A DNA stretch of 64,000 bases, taken from BQJD01 sp964350265. GTDB taxonomy: Bacteria; Pseudomonadota; Gammaproteobacteria; Arenicellales; CAJQKF01. Below, piece after piece: positions 8,338 to 16,409 of the stretch. How positions within the stretch are numbered: the first letter of the stretch is position 1; every line of letters begins with the position of its first letter. The DNA is taken from contig CAYGJZ010000007.1 in NCBI GenBank assembly GCA_964350265.1, forward strand, positions 1 to 64,000. The letters run 5' to 3'. The notes below the pieces were generated by a model. That model had not been told where the DNA came from. It saw only the letters and a program-made list of their open reading frames with translations, and ran no database searches. The position numbers were made by a program, and so were the translations under genes.

Positions 8338-9270
8338 ATGAACAAGAAACTGATCGCCGTTGCTGTCGCCAGCACGATGGCTGCTCCGGTCGTCACGCAG
8401 GCGGCCTCCCACGAAGGGGGAGCCCAGTGGTACGGTCGCATCAACACCGCCGTGTCCTTCCTGGACCGCGACGATGCCGATGGCGGCAACCAGACCGATA
8501 TCAAGAACATCAGCTCGCGTTTCGGCGTGAAGGGCTCCGAGGATCTCGGTAACGGCCTGAGCGCTGTGTATCGCTACGAGTTCGGCGTTGCTTCCGACGT
8601 CGCTGACGTGCAGGACAACAACCGTCTGAGCTACGTTGGCCTGAGCGGCAGCTTCGGCACCGTGACCATGGGTCGCGTGTGGTCCGCCATGTTCAACCAT
8701 GTCGGCACCATCATGGACCCGTCGCAGAACGTCGGTGGTGACGGTTACAACGGTTCCTACCGTACTTCCAACACCCTGTCGTACGCTGGCGGCGCTGGCC
8801 CGATCGCCCTGCAGGTGGACCTGAACCTGGACGGTGACAACGCCAACTCCAGCGGTGCAGACGGCTGGCAGGTTGCTGGTACCTTCAGCACCGGCGCCCT
8901 GTCCATCGCGGCTGGCTATGCCAACGCCGATGGCGATCCGGACGACACCGACCAGACCGGCGTTGCTGCCAAGTTCAACCTGGAAAACTTCTGGTTGGGC
9001 GCTGGCTACACCTCGCTGGATGACGGTTCCGACGACGAGACCACCGGTATTGCCCTGCTGGCCGGTGGCGGCGGTGGCGACATCAGCTGGTGGGCGTCCC
9101 TCGAGAATGTCGAGGACGACGACGACGGCACCGACACCGACATCATCAACTTCAACGTTTCCAAGCACCTGAGCAAGACCACCCGTGTCTACATCGAAGG
9201 CGCTCTGAACGACGAGGCTGATGGCGGCGACGTCAACGAGCTGCTCTTCGGTGTGCGCGCTGACTTCTAA
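8338..9270 (+). CDS. Outer-membrane porin (Gram-negative porin family)
   Basis: A 310-residue precursor with a signal peptide (MNKKLIAVAVASTMAAPVVTQA, cleavage near residue 22) and a 16-strand-type porin barrel: QWYGRINTAVSF start, SSRFGVKGSEDLGNGLSAVYRYEFG, LSYVGLSGSFGTVTMGRV. It ends in Phe, the C-terminal signal recognised by the BAM machinery. It forms diffusion channels for small hydrophilic solutes. The sequence is rich in Asp, including DDDDGTDTD near the C terminus, which fits a salt-adapted cell surface. An AAGGAGAG ribosome site precedes the ATG, and a strong terminator follows. Codon use is visibly more restricted than in its neighbours, as expected for a highly expressed gene. Confidence 0.93.
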   Translation: MNKKLIAVAVASTMAAPVVTQAASHEGGAQWYGRINTAVSFLDRDDADGGNQTDIKNISSRFGVKGSEDLGNGLSAVYRYEFGVASDVADVQDNNRLSYVGLSGSFGTVTMGRVWSAMFNHVGTIMDPSQNVGGDGYNGSYRTSNTLSYAGGAGPIALQVDLNLDGDNANSSGADGWQVAGTFSTGALSIAAGYANADGDPDDTDQTGVAAKFNLENFWLGAGYTSLDDGSDDETTGIALLAGGGGGDISWWASLENVEDDDDGTDTDIINFNVSKHLSKTTRVYIEGALNDEADGGDVNELLFGVRADF

Positions 9271-9300
9271 GTCAACGGGTACAACCTGAGTCACTCGGAA

Positions 9301-9331
9301 AGAGGCGCTCTTCGGAGCGCCTCTTTTTTTT
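9301..9331 (+). terminator. Strong Rho-independent terminator after the porin
   Basis: A perfect 10-bp stem (9301-9310 with 9315-9324) with a TTCG tetraloop is followed by a run of T to 9331. This is the clearest intrinsic terminator in the window. Confidence 0.92.
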
Positions 9332-9368
9332 CTGCCCGGCAACTGCACGCCGGCTGCGTTCTTCTTCC

Positions 9369-10250
9369 ATGGCCCCTTCCTCCCCGCTGCTGTTCCTGCA
9401 CATCCCCAAGACGGCCGGGATGACGCTGCGTGGCGTGCTCGCCGCGCGGGTGGCGCGGCAGGCCACCTATACCATCGGCAACGACATCAACGCCGACATC
9501 GACCGCCTGCGCGAACTTGACCGGGGACGCCGCGAGCGCATCGAGCTGGTCATCGGCCACATGAGCTTCGGCCTGCACGCATTCCTCGCCCCCGGTGCAC
9601 GCTACGTCACCGTGCTGCGCGACCCGGTGGAGCGGGTGCTGTCGGAGTACCGTTTCCTGAAAGGCAACAGCCGTCATCCGTTTCACGCGCGGGTGCGCGA
9701 CATGACCCTGTCGCAGTACCTCGACAGCAACATCACCGGCCAGGCCGTCAACGGACAAACCCGGCTCTTGTGCGGCAGCCACGAACCGGGCCGCATCGGC
9801 ATCGCCGGGCGAGAGGCCCTGTCCAGCGCGCACCTGGACCAGGCGCTTGCCAATCTCGAACGTCATTTCGTGCTGGCCTTGACCCAGGAGCGTTTCGAGG
9901 AGTCGTTGCTGCTGATGGCCCGGCGCCTGCGCTGGCGTCGCTGGCCGTTCTTCCTGGTGCGCAACGTCAGCAGCGCGAGCACCAGGGATGCCGGTACCCG
10001 GCGGGTGGACGACGACATGCGCGAGGCCATCGCCGAGCGCAACGCGCTGGACATGGTGCTGTACCGGGTCGTCAGCCAGCAACTGCAACGCGCCATCACC
10101 GACGCCGGTCCCCGCTTCGCCATCACCCTGGAGCGCTTCGTGCGCGCCAACGGCATCTACCAGCAACTGCACTGGCGCCGCGTGCGGCTGGCGCGCCGCG
10201 CCGGCACTGCCCTGCGTCGATTGTCGCGACCCCGTCCAGGTTCACCGTAG
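9369..10250 (+). CDS. Sulfotransferase-family protein (Sulfotransfer_2 type)
   Basis: A 293-residue protein with both PAPS-binding motifs of the eukaryote-like sulfotransferases: the 5'-phosphosulfate loop LFLHIPKTAGMTL at residues 8-20 and the 3'-phosphate motif TVLRDPVERVLSEYRF at about 79-94. The family transfers sulfate from PAPS to carbohydrates or other hydroxyl acceptors. There is no signal peptide or membrane segment. The acceptor is unknown. The gene sits after the porin terminator and 142 bp before a DUF1611-like gene on the same strand. Confidence 0.8.
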   Translation: MAPSSPLLFLHIPKTAGMTLRGVLAARVARQATYTIGNDINADIDRLRELDRGRRERIELVIGHMSFGLHAFLAPGARYVTVLRDPVERVLSEYRFLKGNSRHPFHARVRDMTLSQYLDSNITGQAVNGQTRLLCGSHEPGRIGIAGREALSSAHLDQALANLERHFVLALTQERFEESLLLMARRLRWRRWPFFLVRNVSSASTRDAGTRRVDDDMREAIAERNALDMVLYRVVSQQLQRAITDAGPRFAITLERFVRANGIYQQLHWRRVRLARRAGTALRRLSRPRPGSP

Positions 10251-10392
10251 CACCGCTGGCGCCGCCACTGGTCGGCCGTAAGCGGGCTTTCATCGCATTG
10301 TGCTGGACGGTGTTTCGTCGCTGCACTATGAATGACGGCATCGAATGGAAAGACCGTGCCACGTGCACGGCGCAATCGTGGAGTGGTCCATC

Positions 10393-11364
10393 ATGCTCGC
10401 CCGTTACGCCGAACCCGCTGCCCACCGCCCCCTGGCCGTGCCCCGCGCTCCCGTGGCTCGCGAGATCGGGGCGGACCGGCTGTCGCGCATGCGCCACGGC
10501 TATGCCTGTCGCCGGGTACCGCGCAGTTGCATGCTGAGCTGGATCCAGGATTATCCGCGGCCACGGCCCGGTGACCTCGTGCTGGTGCGGGTGCTCACCG
10601 CCGGACGCGTGGATTCGCTGGAACTGGCCAATGCCACCGTCGCCCCGCTGCAGCCCGGCGACGAGGTCATTGCCTGCTTCTCCGGTACCGCGACCGACGG
10701 ACCGTGGCGACTGGCCCGCGCTTCGGGCATCGTCGACCGGGAGCCGGCGCATCGCTACGGTACCGAAACCGAGGTGGCCTACCTCGGCGTGCTGGGCGAC
10801 CGGCGGGGCAACGTGTTGAACATCGCCAACTGGGCGACGCCGCCTGGCCTTGGCGACTTCGTCTCGCGCCCGGTGATCGCGCTGATCGGTGATCGGCACC
10901 TGCCCGGCGAGTCGTCCCGGGTGGTCGACATGGTGCGTGGCCTGTCGGCCTCCGGCTTCCGCGTCGGCGTCGCCAACATTTCCGGTGTGCCGGGTTGCTG
11001 GAAGACGCGCCTGTTGGAACACGCAGGCGCCGGCACCGTGCTCGATACCGCCGACGCCGGTGTTGCCTCGGTGCGCGGGGAGAGTGCCGAGGTGATCGAG
11101 AGAATCTTCGTCTCCCTGTACGGTTGCCTGTGTGCCAGCGGCGCCGACATCGTGCTGGTGGAAGTGGAGCAGGATGTCTTCGACCAGGATGTCGCCACCT
11201 TGATCACGCTGCCCGGATTCCAGGGCCGGGTCAGCACGGTGGTGCTGGAAGGGCGCGAAGGTTCGGCCTCCACCATCGAGCGCGACTCGCTGCGTGCCAT
11301 GGGCTTTGATGTCACCCTGGTGGACGAGCCCGGCCACCGGCCGCGCTACCAGGCATTGATCTGA
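10393..11364 (+). CDS. DUF1611-like protein with degenerate P-loop
   Basis: A 323-residue protein with the two-part architecture of DUF1611 P-loop proteins: an N-terminal beta domain (about 45-110, PRPGDLVLVRVLTAG and LQPGDEVIACF) and a C-terminal NTPase-like domain. In relatives the Walker A is G(S/T)SxxxGKTT; here residues 166-176 read GDRHLPGESSR, so the nucleotide-binding Lys-Thr pair is gone. The following segments are well kept (SGFRVGVANISG, AGAGTVLDTADAGVAS, GADIVLVEVEQ). A pseudo-enzyme or binding protein is likely. ATG at 10393 is chosen over an in-frame ATG at 10345 because GGAG at 10380-10383 is correctly spaced. The family call is from memory of the motif pattern. Confidence 0.65.
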   Translation: MLARYAEPAAHRPLAVPRAPVAREIGADRLSRMRHGYACRRVPRSCMLSWIQDYPRPRPGDLVLVRVLTAGRVDSLELANATVAPLQPGDEVIACFSGTATDGPWRLARASGIVDREPAHRYGTETEVAYLGVLGDRRGNVLNIANWATPPGLGDFVSRPVIALIGDRHLPGESSRVVDMVRGLSASGFRVGVANISGVPGCWKTRLLEHAGAGTVLDTADAGVASVRGESAEVIERIFVSLYGCLCASGADIVLVEVEQDVFDQDVATLITLPGFQGRVSTVVLEGREGSASTIERDSLRAMGFDVTLVDEPGHRPRYQALI

Positions 11365-11383
11365 GTGGATGCCAGCGCGGCCG

Positions 11384-13621
11384 TCAGCCGCGCATGCGCA
11401 GTGCCTGCGGGTCGAACAGCGGCGCGACGATGCCGCGCGCGGCACGCGGTTCGCCAAGGATCTCGATCTTGACCGGAAGTCCGTCCGCGGCCAGCTCCGC
11501 CGGCAGCATGGCCATGGCCACCGAGGCACCGACATGGTGGGCATAGCCGCCGGAGGTGACGAAGCCGACCACCTCGCCGTCGTGCATGACCGGCTCGTCG
11601 CCCAGCGCATCGGCGTCGTCGGCATCGACCACGAAGACCTGCTGGGTACGCCGCTGCCCGGCATCGCGCGCGGCGATGGCGGCATCACGGCCGATGAACG
11701 GGGTTTCCTTGTCATAGGCGACGAAGCGGGCAAGCAGGGTTTCGGCCGGGAAGAAGTCCGGGCGGAACTCGCGCAGCCACGAGCCGAAGGACTTTTCCAG
11801 CCGCAGGCTCATCATCGCCCGCATGCCGAACGGCGCCAGGCCAAGATCGGCCCCGGCCTCGGCAAGCACCTGGTACAACGCCACTTGCTGCGAGGCCGGC
11901 ACGTAGATCTCGTAGCCAAGATCGCCGGTGTAGCTGATCCGTTGCACCCGCGCCTCGGTGTGTCCCACCGCCATCTCCCGCACGGTGAGAAAGCCGAAGG
12001 CCTGCGCGGAGACATCTTCGTCGCAGACCCGCGCCAGAAGTTCCCGTGCCCGCGGCCCGGCCAGCTGGAAGCCGAGCAGATCCAGTGACCGGTTGACGAT
12101 GCGCACGCTGCCGTCGGCGGGCAGGTGCTGTTCGAACCAGCGCAGGTGGTAGGCCTGGGCGCCGTAGGACGCGGTCAGCTGGAAGTGTTCGGCGGCCAGG
12201 CGGCTGACCGTGAAGTCGCCGATCACGCGCCCGGCATGGCTGAGCATGGGCGCCAGTGCCAGGTGGCCGACGGCGGGCAGTCGCGCAGCGAAGAGCTGGT
12301 CGAGCCATGCGCTGGCGCCGTTGCCGGTGACCTCGTACTTGGCGAAGTTGTGAATCTCGTTGATGCCCACGCGGGTGCGNNNNNNNNNNNNNNNNNNNNN
12401 NNNNNNNNNNNNNNNNNNNNNNNNNNNNNNNNNNNNNNNNNNNNNNNNNNNNNNNNNNNNNNNNNNNNNNNNNNNNNNNGCCACGTCCATGGCGAAGACG
12501 TCGCGCGAGGGTTCGCCTTCCACCATCCACTCGGCCAGGCTCAGGCCGACACCGCCACCCTGGCTGAAGCCGGCCATCACCGCGCAGGCGCACCAGTAGT
12601 TGCGCAGACCGGGGACCGGGCCGACCAGCGGATTGCCGTCCGGGGCGAAGGTGAACGGGCCGTTGATGACGCGCTTGACGCCGGCGCGGGCGAGCACCGG
12701 GTAGCGGCGGAAGGCGAAGTCGAGGGCGTCGCCGATGCGGTCGAGGTTGTCGGGCAGCAGTTCGTGGCCGAAGTCGGCGGGCGTGCCGTTCACCGCCCAC
12801 GGATCGCATGCCTGCTCGTAGAAGCCGATCACCAGGCCCGAACCCTCCTGGCGCAGGTAGCTCTCGCCCTCGGGATCCATCACGTGGGGCAGCTCGCCGG
12901 GGTGGTCGACGACTTCGGGAATGTCGTCGGTGACCAGGTACTGGTGCTCCATCGGGTGCAGTGGCAGGCGCACGCCGGCCAGCTCGCCCACCTCGCGTGC
13001 CCACAGGCCGGCGGCATTGACCACGTGCTCGGCGACGATGGTGCCGCCGGTGGTGTCCACGTGCCATTCGCCGCCCACCATCCGCGTCGCCAGCACCGGC
13101 GTGTCGAGGACGATGGTGGCCCCGGCGAGGCGGGCGGCGCGGGCGTAGGCATGGGTGGTGCCGGCCGGGTCGAGGTGACCGTCCAGGGGGTCGTAGAGCG
13201 CGCCGAGAACGCCGTCGGTACAGGTGATCGGCGACAGTCGGCGGATCTCCTCGACGCCGACGATCTCCGTGTCCAGGCCCATGTAGCGGTGCTTGGCGCG
13301 CTCGGCGCGGAGAAAGTCCATGCGCTCGGGGCTGGTGGCCAGGGTCAGGCCGCCGACGTGGTGCAGTCCGCAGGACTGCCCGGAGATCTCCTCCAGCTCG
13401 CGGTACAGGCGAATGGTGTAGCCCTGCAGCGCCGCCATGTTGGTGTCGGCGTTGAGGGTATGGAAGCCGCCGGCAGCATGCCAGGTGGAGCCGGAGGTCA
13501 GCGACGAGCGCTCCACCAGCATGACATCGGTCCATCCCATCTTCGCCAGGTGATACAGCACGCTGGCGCCAACCACCCCGCCACCGATGATGACCACCCG
13601 GGCCTGTGTTTTCATGGCCAT
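11384..13621 (-). CDS. FAD-dependent oxidoreductase with GcvT-type C-terminal domain (dimethylglycine/sarcosine dehydrogenase-like), interrupted by an assembly gap
   Basis: The N terminus has a Rossmann FAD-binding motif (VVIIGGGVVGASVLYHLAK) followed by SGSTWHAAGG, whose His is the site of covalent FAD attachment in dimethylglycine dehydrogenases. The C-terminal half matches the tetrahydrofolate-binding aminomethyltransferase (GcvT) fold (VGINEIHNFAKYEVTG, GDLGYEIYVP, MRLE-like MSLRLEKSFGSW). Such enzymes demethylate dimethylglycine, sarcosine or similar methylamines and pass the one-carbon unit to tetrahydrofolate. One hundred N at 12380-12479 fall between the domains. The frame continues across them, but the gap size is nominal. 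ATG at 13621 is preceded by GGAG. Confidence 0.82.
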   Translation of the reverse strand: MAMKTQARVVIIGGGVVGASVLYHLAKMGWTDVMLVERSSLTSGSTWHAAGGFHTLNADTNMAALQGYTIRLYRELEEISGQSCGLHHVGGLTLATSPERMDFLRAERAKHRYMGLDTEIVGVEEIRRLSPITCTDGVLGALYDPLDGHLDPAGTTHAYARAARLAGATIVLDTPVLATRMVGGEWHVDTTGGTIVAEHVVNAAGLWAREVGELAGVRLPLHPMEHQYLVTDDIPEVVDHPGELPHVMDPEGESYLRQEGSGLVIGFYEQACDPWAVNGTPADFGHELLPDNLDRIGDALDFAFRRYPVLARAGVKRVINGPFTFAPDGNPLVGPVPGLRNYWCACAVMAGFSQGGGVGLSLAEWMVEGEPSRDVFAMDVXXXXXXXXXXXXXXXXXXXXXXXXXXXXXXXXXXRTRVGINEIHNFAKYEVTGNGASAWLDQLFAARLPAVGHLALAPMLSHAGRVIGDFTVSRLAAEHFQLTASYGAQAYHLRWFEQHLPADGSVRIVNRSLDLLGFQLAGPRARELLARVCDEDVSAQAFGFLTVREMAVGHTEARVQRISYTGDLGYEIYVPASQQVALYQVLAEAGADLGLAPFGMRAMMSLRLEKSFGSWLREFRPDFFPAETLLARFVAYDKETPFIGRDAAIAARDAGQRRTQQVFVVDADDADALGDEPVMHDGEVVGFVTSGGYAHHVGASVAMAMLPAELAADGLPVKIEILGEPRAARGIVAPLFDPQALRMRG
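12380..12479. other. Assembly gap (100 N)
   Basis: Exactly 100 unknown bases inside the FAD/GcvT gene. The round length indicates a placeholder, so its true size is unknown. Confidence 0.99.
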
Positions 13622-13797
13622 TGCCGTGTCTCCGCGATCGCGCCGGCCCGCTCGCCGGCCTTCGTTTCGGTAGGTATTCGACACGAAGCGGGCGGAGCCG
13701 TAAAGTCCCCGGCTGGCGTGTGCGCGTTCGCGGCAGCCGGCCGGGCGTGCCGAAGAATCCAGGCAACATGCCGCCCGGGTGGCGGCGGGAGACGATC

Positions 13798-14139
13798 ATG
13801 AGTGAACTTGGGCAGATGCACTGCGAGGCCTGCCGGGCGGACGCCCCGCGGGTGGAGGGCGAGGAATGCGAGGCGTTGTTGCAGCAGGTGCCCGGCTGGG
13901 CGCTGGCTCAACACGACGAGGTGCCGCGCCTCGTGCGGGTCTACCCGTTCGCCAACTTCGCCGACGCGCTGGCCTTCGCCAACCGGGTCGGTGAACTGGC
14001 CGAGGCCGAGGGTCACCACCCGGCGCTGCTGGTGGAATGGGGCCGGGTGACGGTGAGCTGGTGGACCCACAAGATTCGTGGCCTGCACCGCAATGACTTC
14101 ATCATGGCCGCGCGCACCGACGCGCTTGCCGCGGCTTGA
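13798..14139 (+). CDS. phhB: Pterin-4a-carbinolamine dehydratase
   Basis: A 113-residue protein matching the pterin carbinolamine dehydratase family. The signature EGHHPALLVEWGRVTVSWWTH followed by a conserved Asp (HRNDF) supplies the catalytic histidines. It regenerates the tetrahydropterin cofactor of phenylalanine hydroxylase and can also recycle other pterins. No phenylalanine hydroxylase gene is in the window. It is divergent from the folate-linked FAD/GcvT gene and its stop codon overlaps the TTG start of the next gene. Confidence 0.9.
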   Translation: MSELGQMHCEACRADAPRVEGEECEALLQQVPGWALAQHDEVPRLVRVYPFANFADALAFANRVGELAEAEGHHPALLVEWGRVTVSWWTHKIRGLHRNDFIMAARTDALAAA

Positions 14140-14915
14140 ACAGCGCCGTTCCCGGCGCCGACACGGCGGTCGCACTGCCAGTGGCCGTGGTGGCGCCGGA
14201 ATTCCCGTCGTTGGACGCGGTCCCGCCGCTGGCCGACGGCGAGGTCCTGCTGGTGGCGACGCGGCTGGCCGAGGGCTTCGTCGCCACCGCCGGTCACTGG
14301 TCGCTGCTCGGACCGGCGGAAACCGGGCGCGCAAGGCGGCTTCGCTTCGATCATCACCGCAACCGCTGGGTGGCGGCGCGGGCCATGCTCAAGCAGCTGC
14401 TCGGCGGCCTCGCCCGTTGCGCACCCGACGCCGTGCGCCTGCGCTTCGGCGCCATCGGCAAGCCCTACCTGGCCGAGCCGGCCGGCGACGACATCCGTTT
14501 CAACTACACCGATTCCAACGGCTGCCTGCTGTATGCCTTCGCCCGTGGCATCGAGGTCGGCGTCGACCTGGAGTACCTGCCGCGGCCGACGCGCTACGAG
14601 GCACTGGCCAGGCGCAAGCTGTCGAGGCAGGAATACGACGCCTTCTGCCGGCTGGCGGACGCCGACCGCGAGGTCGCCTTTCTCGCCGGCTGGACGCGCA
14701 AGGAGGCCTATGGCAAGGCGCTCGGCGTCGGCGTGCGCTACCCGATGCAGGAAGTCACCCTGTGCCGGGACTTCGCGCAGCCGTGGCACACGGTGCACGG
14801 CGAAGACGGCGAACACCACCTGGTCCAGGTGCAGCCGCCGTTCCCCGGCGTCGCCTGCGTGGCCGCGTCTGCGCCATTCCGCCTGCGCGGCTGCCAACTC
14901 TCGGTATCGCCCTGA
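14136..14915 (+). CDS. 4'-phosphopantetheinyl transferase (Sfp type)
   Basis: A 259-residue Sfp-superfamily enzyme that transfers phosphopantetheine from CoA to carrier proteins. The family motifs appear in order: GKPYL, FNYTDSNG, the Mg-binding GVDLEYL, and WTRKEAYGKALG. The best start is TTG at 14136, which overlaps the TGA of the upstream dehydratase (TTGA). No ATG or GTG with a good ribosome site is available before the conserved core. Target carrier proteins are not in this window. Confidence 0.88.
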   Translation: MNSAVPGADTAVALPVAVVAPEFPSLDAVPPLADGEVLLVATRLAEGFVATAGHWSLLGPAETGRARRLRFDHHRNRWVAARAMLKQLLGGLARCAPDAVRLRFGAIGKPYLAEPAGDDIRFNYTDSNGCLLYAFARGIEVGVDLEYLPRPTRYEALARRKLSRQEYDAFCRLADADREVAFLAGWTRKEAYGKALGVGVRYPMQEVTLCRDFAQPWHTVHGEDGEHHLVQVQPPFPGVACVAASAPFRLRGCQLSVSP

Positions 14916-14919
14916 CTGC

Positions 14920-16218
14920 TCAGCGTCGGAACGAGGCGGCGCGGGCGAGATCGCGATCGGCCTCGTTGCGCACCGAGTTGTAGAGCACCTCGGGGGAGTA
15001 CAGCGTCTCCGGCTTGGGCACGAAGATGCGCTTGCGCTTGCCGGGGCTGCGTACCCGCATGCGGTACAGGGCATAGCTGCCGAGCAGGGCGCTCAGGCTC
15101 ATCAGGTAGACGAACAGGCTGCGCGGACCGGTGTGTTCCATGATGAAACCACCGATCAGCGGCCCGATCACCGCGCCGAAGCCGTAGGCCAACAGCAGGC
15201 CGCCGGCAGTCTGCAGCAGCTTGTCCGGTTCGGTCACGTCGTTGGCCTGGGCGGCGCACAGGGAGTACAGGGTGAAGGCGAGGGAACCGTAGATGGCGCC
15301 GGTGATGTACAGCGAGATGCCGGTGGTGACCTGGCCGGCGGCCTGCTGCCAGATGTTGCCCACCGAGACGCTGGCGATCACCGCCACGCAGGCCAGCGCG
15401 GTGGCGAAGGTGGTGCCGGCCAGCACCTTGCGGCGATCGTAGCGGTCGGACAGCCGGCCGATGGGCAGTTGCAGGACCAGGCCGCCAAGGATGGCGCAGG
15501 CCATGAAGGTGGAGGTTGCCGTCAGCGGCAGGCCGATCTGGCGCGTGAACAGCGGGCCAAGACCGTACAGCGACGAGGTCAGCATGCCGGAGATCACCGT
15601 GCCGACGGTGGCCAGCGGCGAAATCCGGTACACCGCCAGCGGCGACATGCGCGACGGCACCGCCGGTCGCGGGCTCGGCGCACGGGTGATCAGCACCGGG
15701 ATCAGGGCGATGGAGAAGATCACCGAGACCAGTCCGAACAGGGTGAAGGCGGCGGGGTCGGCCAGCGGCAGGATGAACTGGCCAAGACCGGAGCCGGCAT
15801 AGCCCACCGCCATGTACAGCGCCAGCAGCTGTCCGCGCACGGTGTTGTCGGCGCGTTCGTTGAGCCATGCCTCGGTGATCAGCACCATCCCCGCCATGCA
15901 GAAGCCGGTCATCACCCGCGCCGCGATCCAGGTCTCCGGGGTCACGATGAGGACATGGAAGATGGAGGCTGTGGACATCACCGACGCGTAGACGGCAAAG
16001 GCGCGGATATGGCCGACACGGATCACCAGGTGGACCGAGAACAGGGCGCCGAGCAACAGGCCGAGGAAGTACGCACTCATCACCAGGCCGGTGACGAAGA
16101 TGGAGAACTTCTCGATGTCGGTGCGTACCGCCACCAGGGTGGAGAACAGGCCGGTGGCCAGCATCAACAGCCAGTAGCTGAGGAGCAGCGCGCGGACCGA
16201 CTTGAAGGCTTCCTTCAC
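14920..16218 (-). CDS. MFS transporter (YcaD-like)
   Basis: A 432-residue major facilitator with twelve membrane helices. It has the loop motif GRLSDRYDRRKVLAG between TM8 and TM9 and the N-terminal pattern LLSYWLLMLATGLFSTLVAVR of the YcaD/YfkF subgroup. The C terminus is a hydrophilic tail of about 40 residues. Substrate is unknown. It is convergent with the phosphopantetheinyl transferase, 4 bp apart, and divergent from the histidine kinase. Confidence 0.85.
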   Translation of the reverse strand: MKEAFKSVRALLLSYWLLMLATGLFSTLVAVRTDIEKFSIFVTGLVMSAYFLGLLLGALFSVHLVIRVGHIRAFAVYASVMSTASIFHVLIVTPETWIAARVMTGFCMAGMVLITEAWLNERADNTVRGQLLALYMAVGYAGSGLGQFILPLADPAAFTLFGLVSVIFSIALIPVLITRAPSPRPAVPSRMSPLAVYRISPLATVGTVISGMLTSSLYGLGPLFTRQIGLPLTATSTFMACAILGGLVLQLPIGRLSDRYDRRKVLAGTTFATALACVAVIASVSVGNIWQQAAGQVTTGISLYITGAIYGSLAFTLYSLCAAQANDVTEPDKLLQTAGGLLLAYGFGAVIGPLIGGFIMEHTGPRSLFVYLMSLSALLGSYALYRMRVRSPGKRKRIFVPKPETLYSPEVLYNSVRNEADRDLARAASFRR

Positions 16219-16409
16219 GGGTTTCGACTACCGGTCGAGGAGTGGCTGGGGATGCTGATTGTGCCAGTTTCACGGTGCCCTCCGCACATGGATTTTGTGA
16301 CCGGATTGCATCGAAATGCGACACCTGCCGAATGCCGGGTGGTGAGCGTGATCGGCGCGGACGCCATGCACTACAATGGTCGGCAGGTTCCATCCACGGG
16401 GGCGGGTCG

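Noticed and set aside
12125..13801. Long plus-strand open frame opposite the FAD/GcvT gene
   Set aside because: Antisense shadow with low-complexity composition; it also runs through the N gap.
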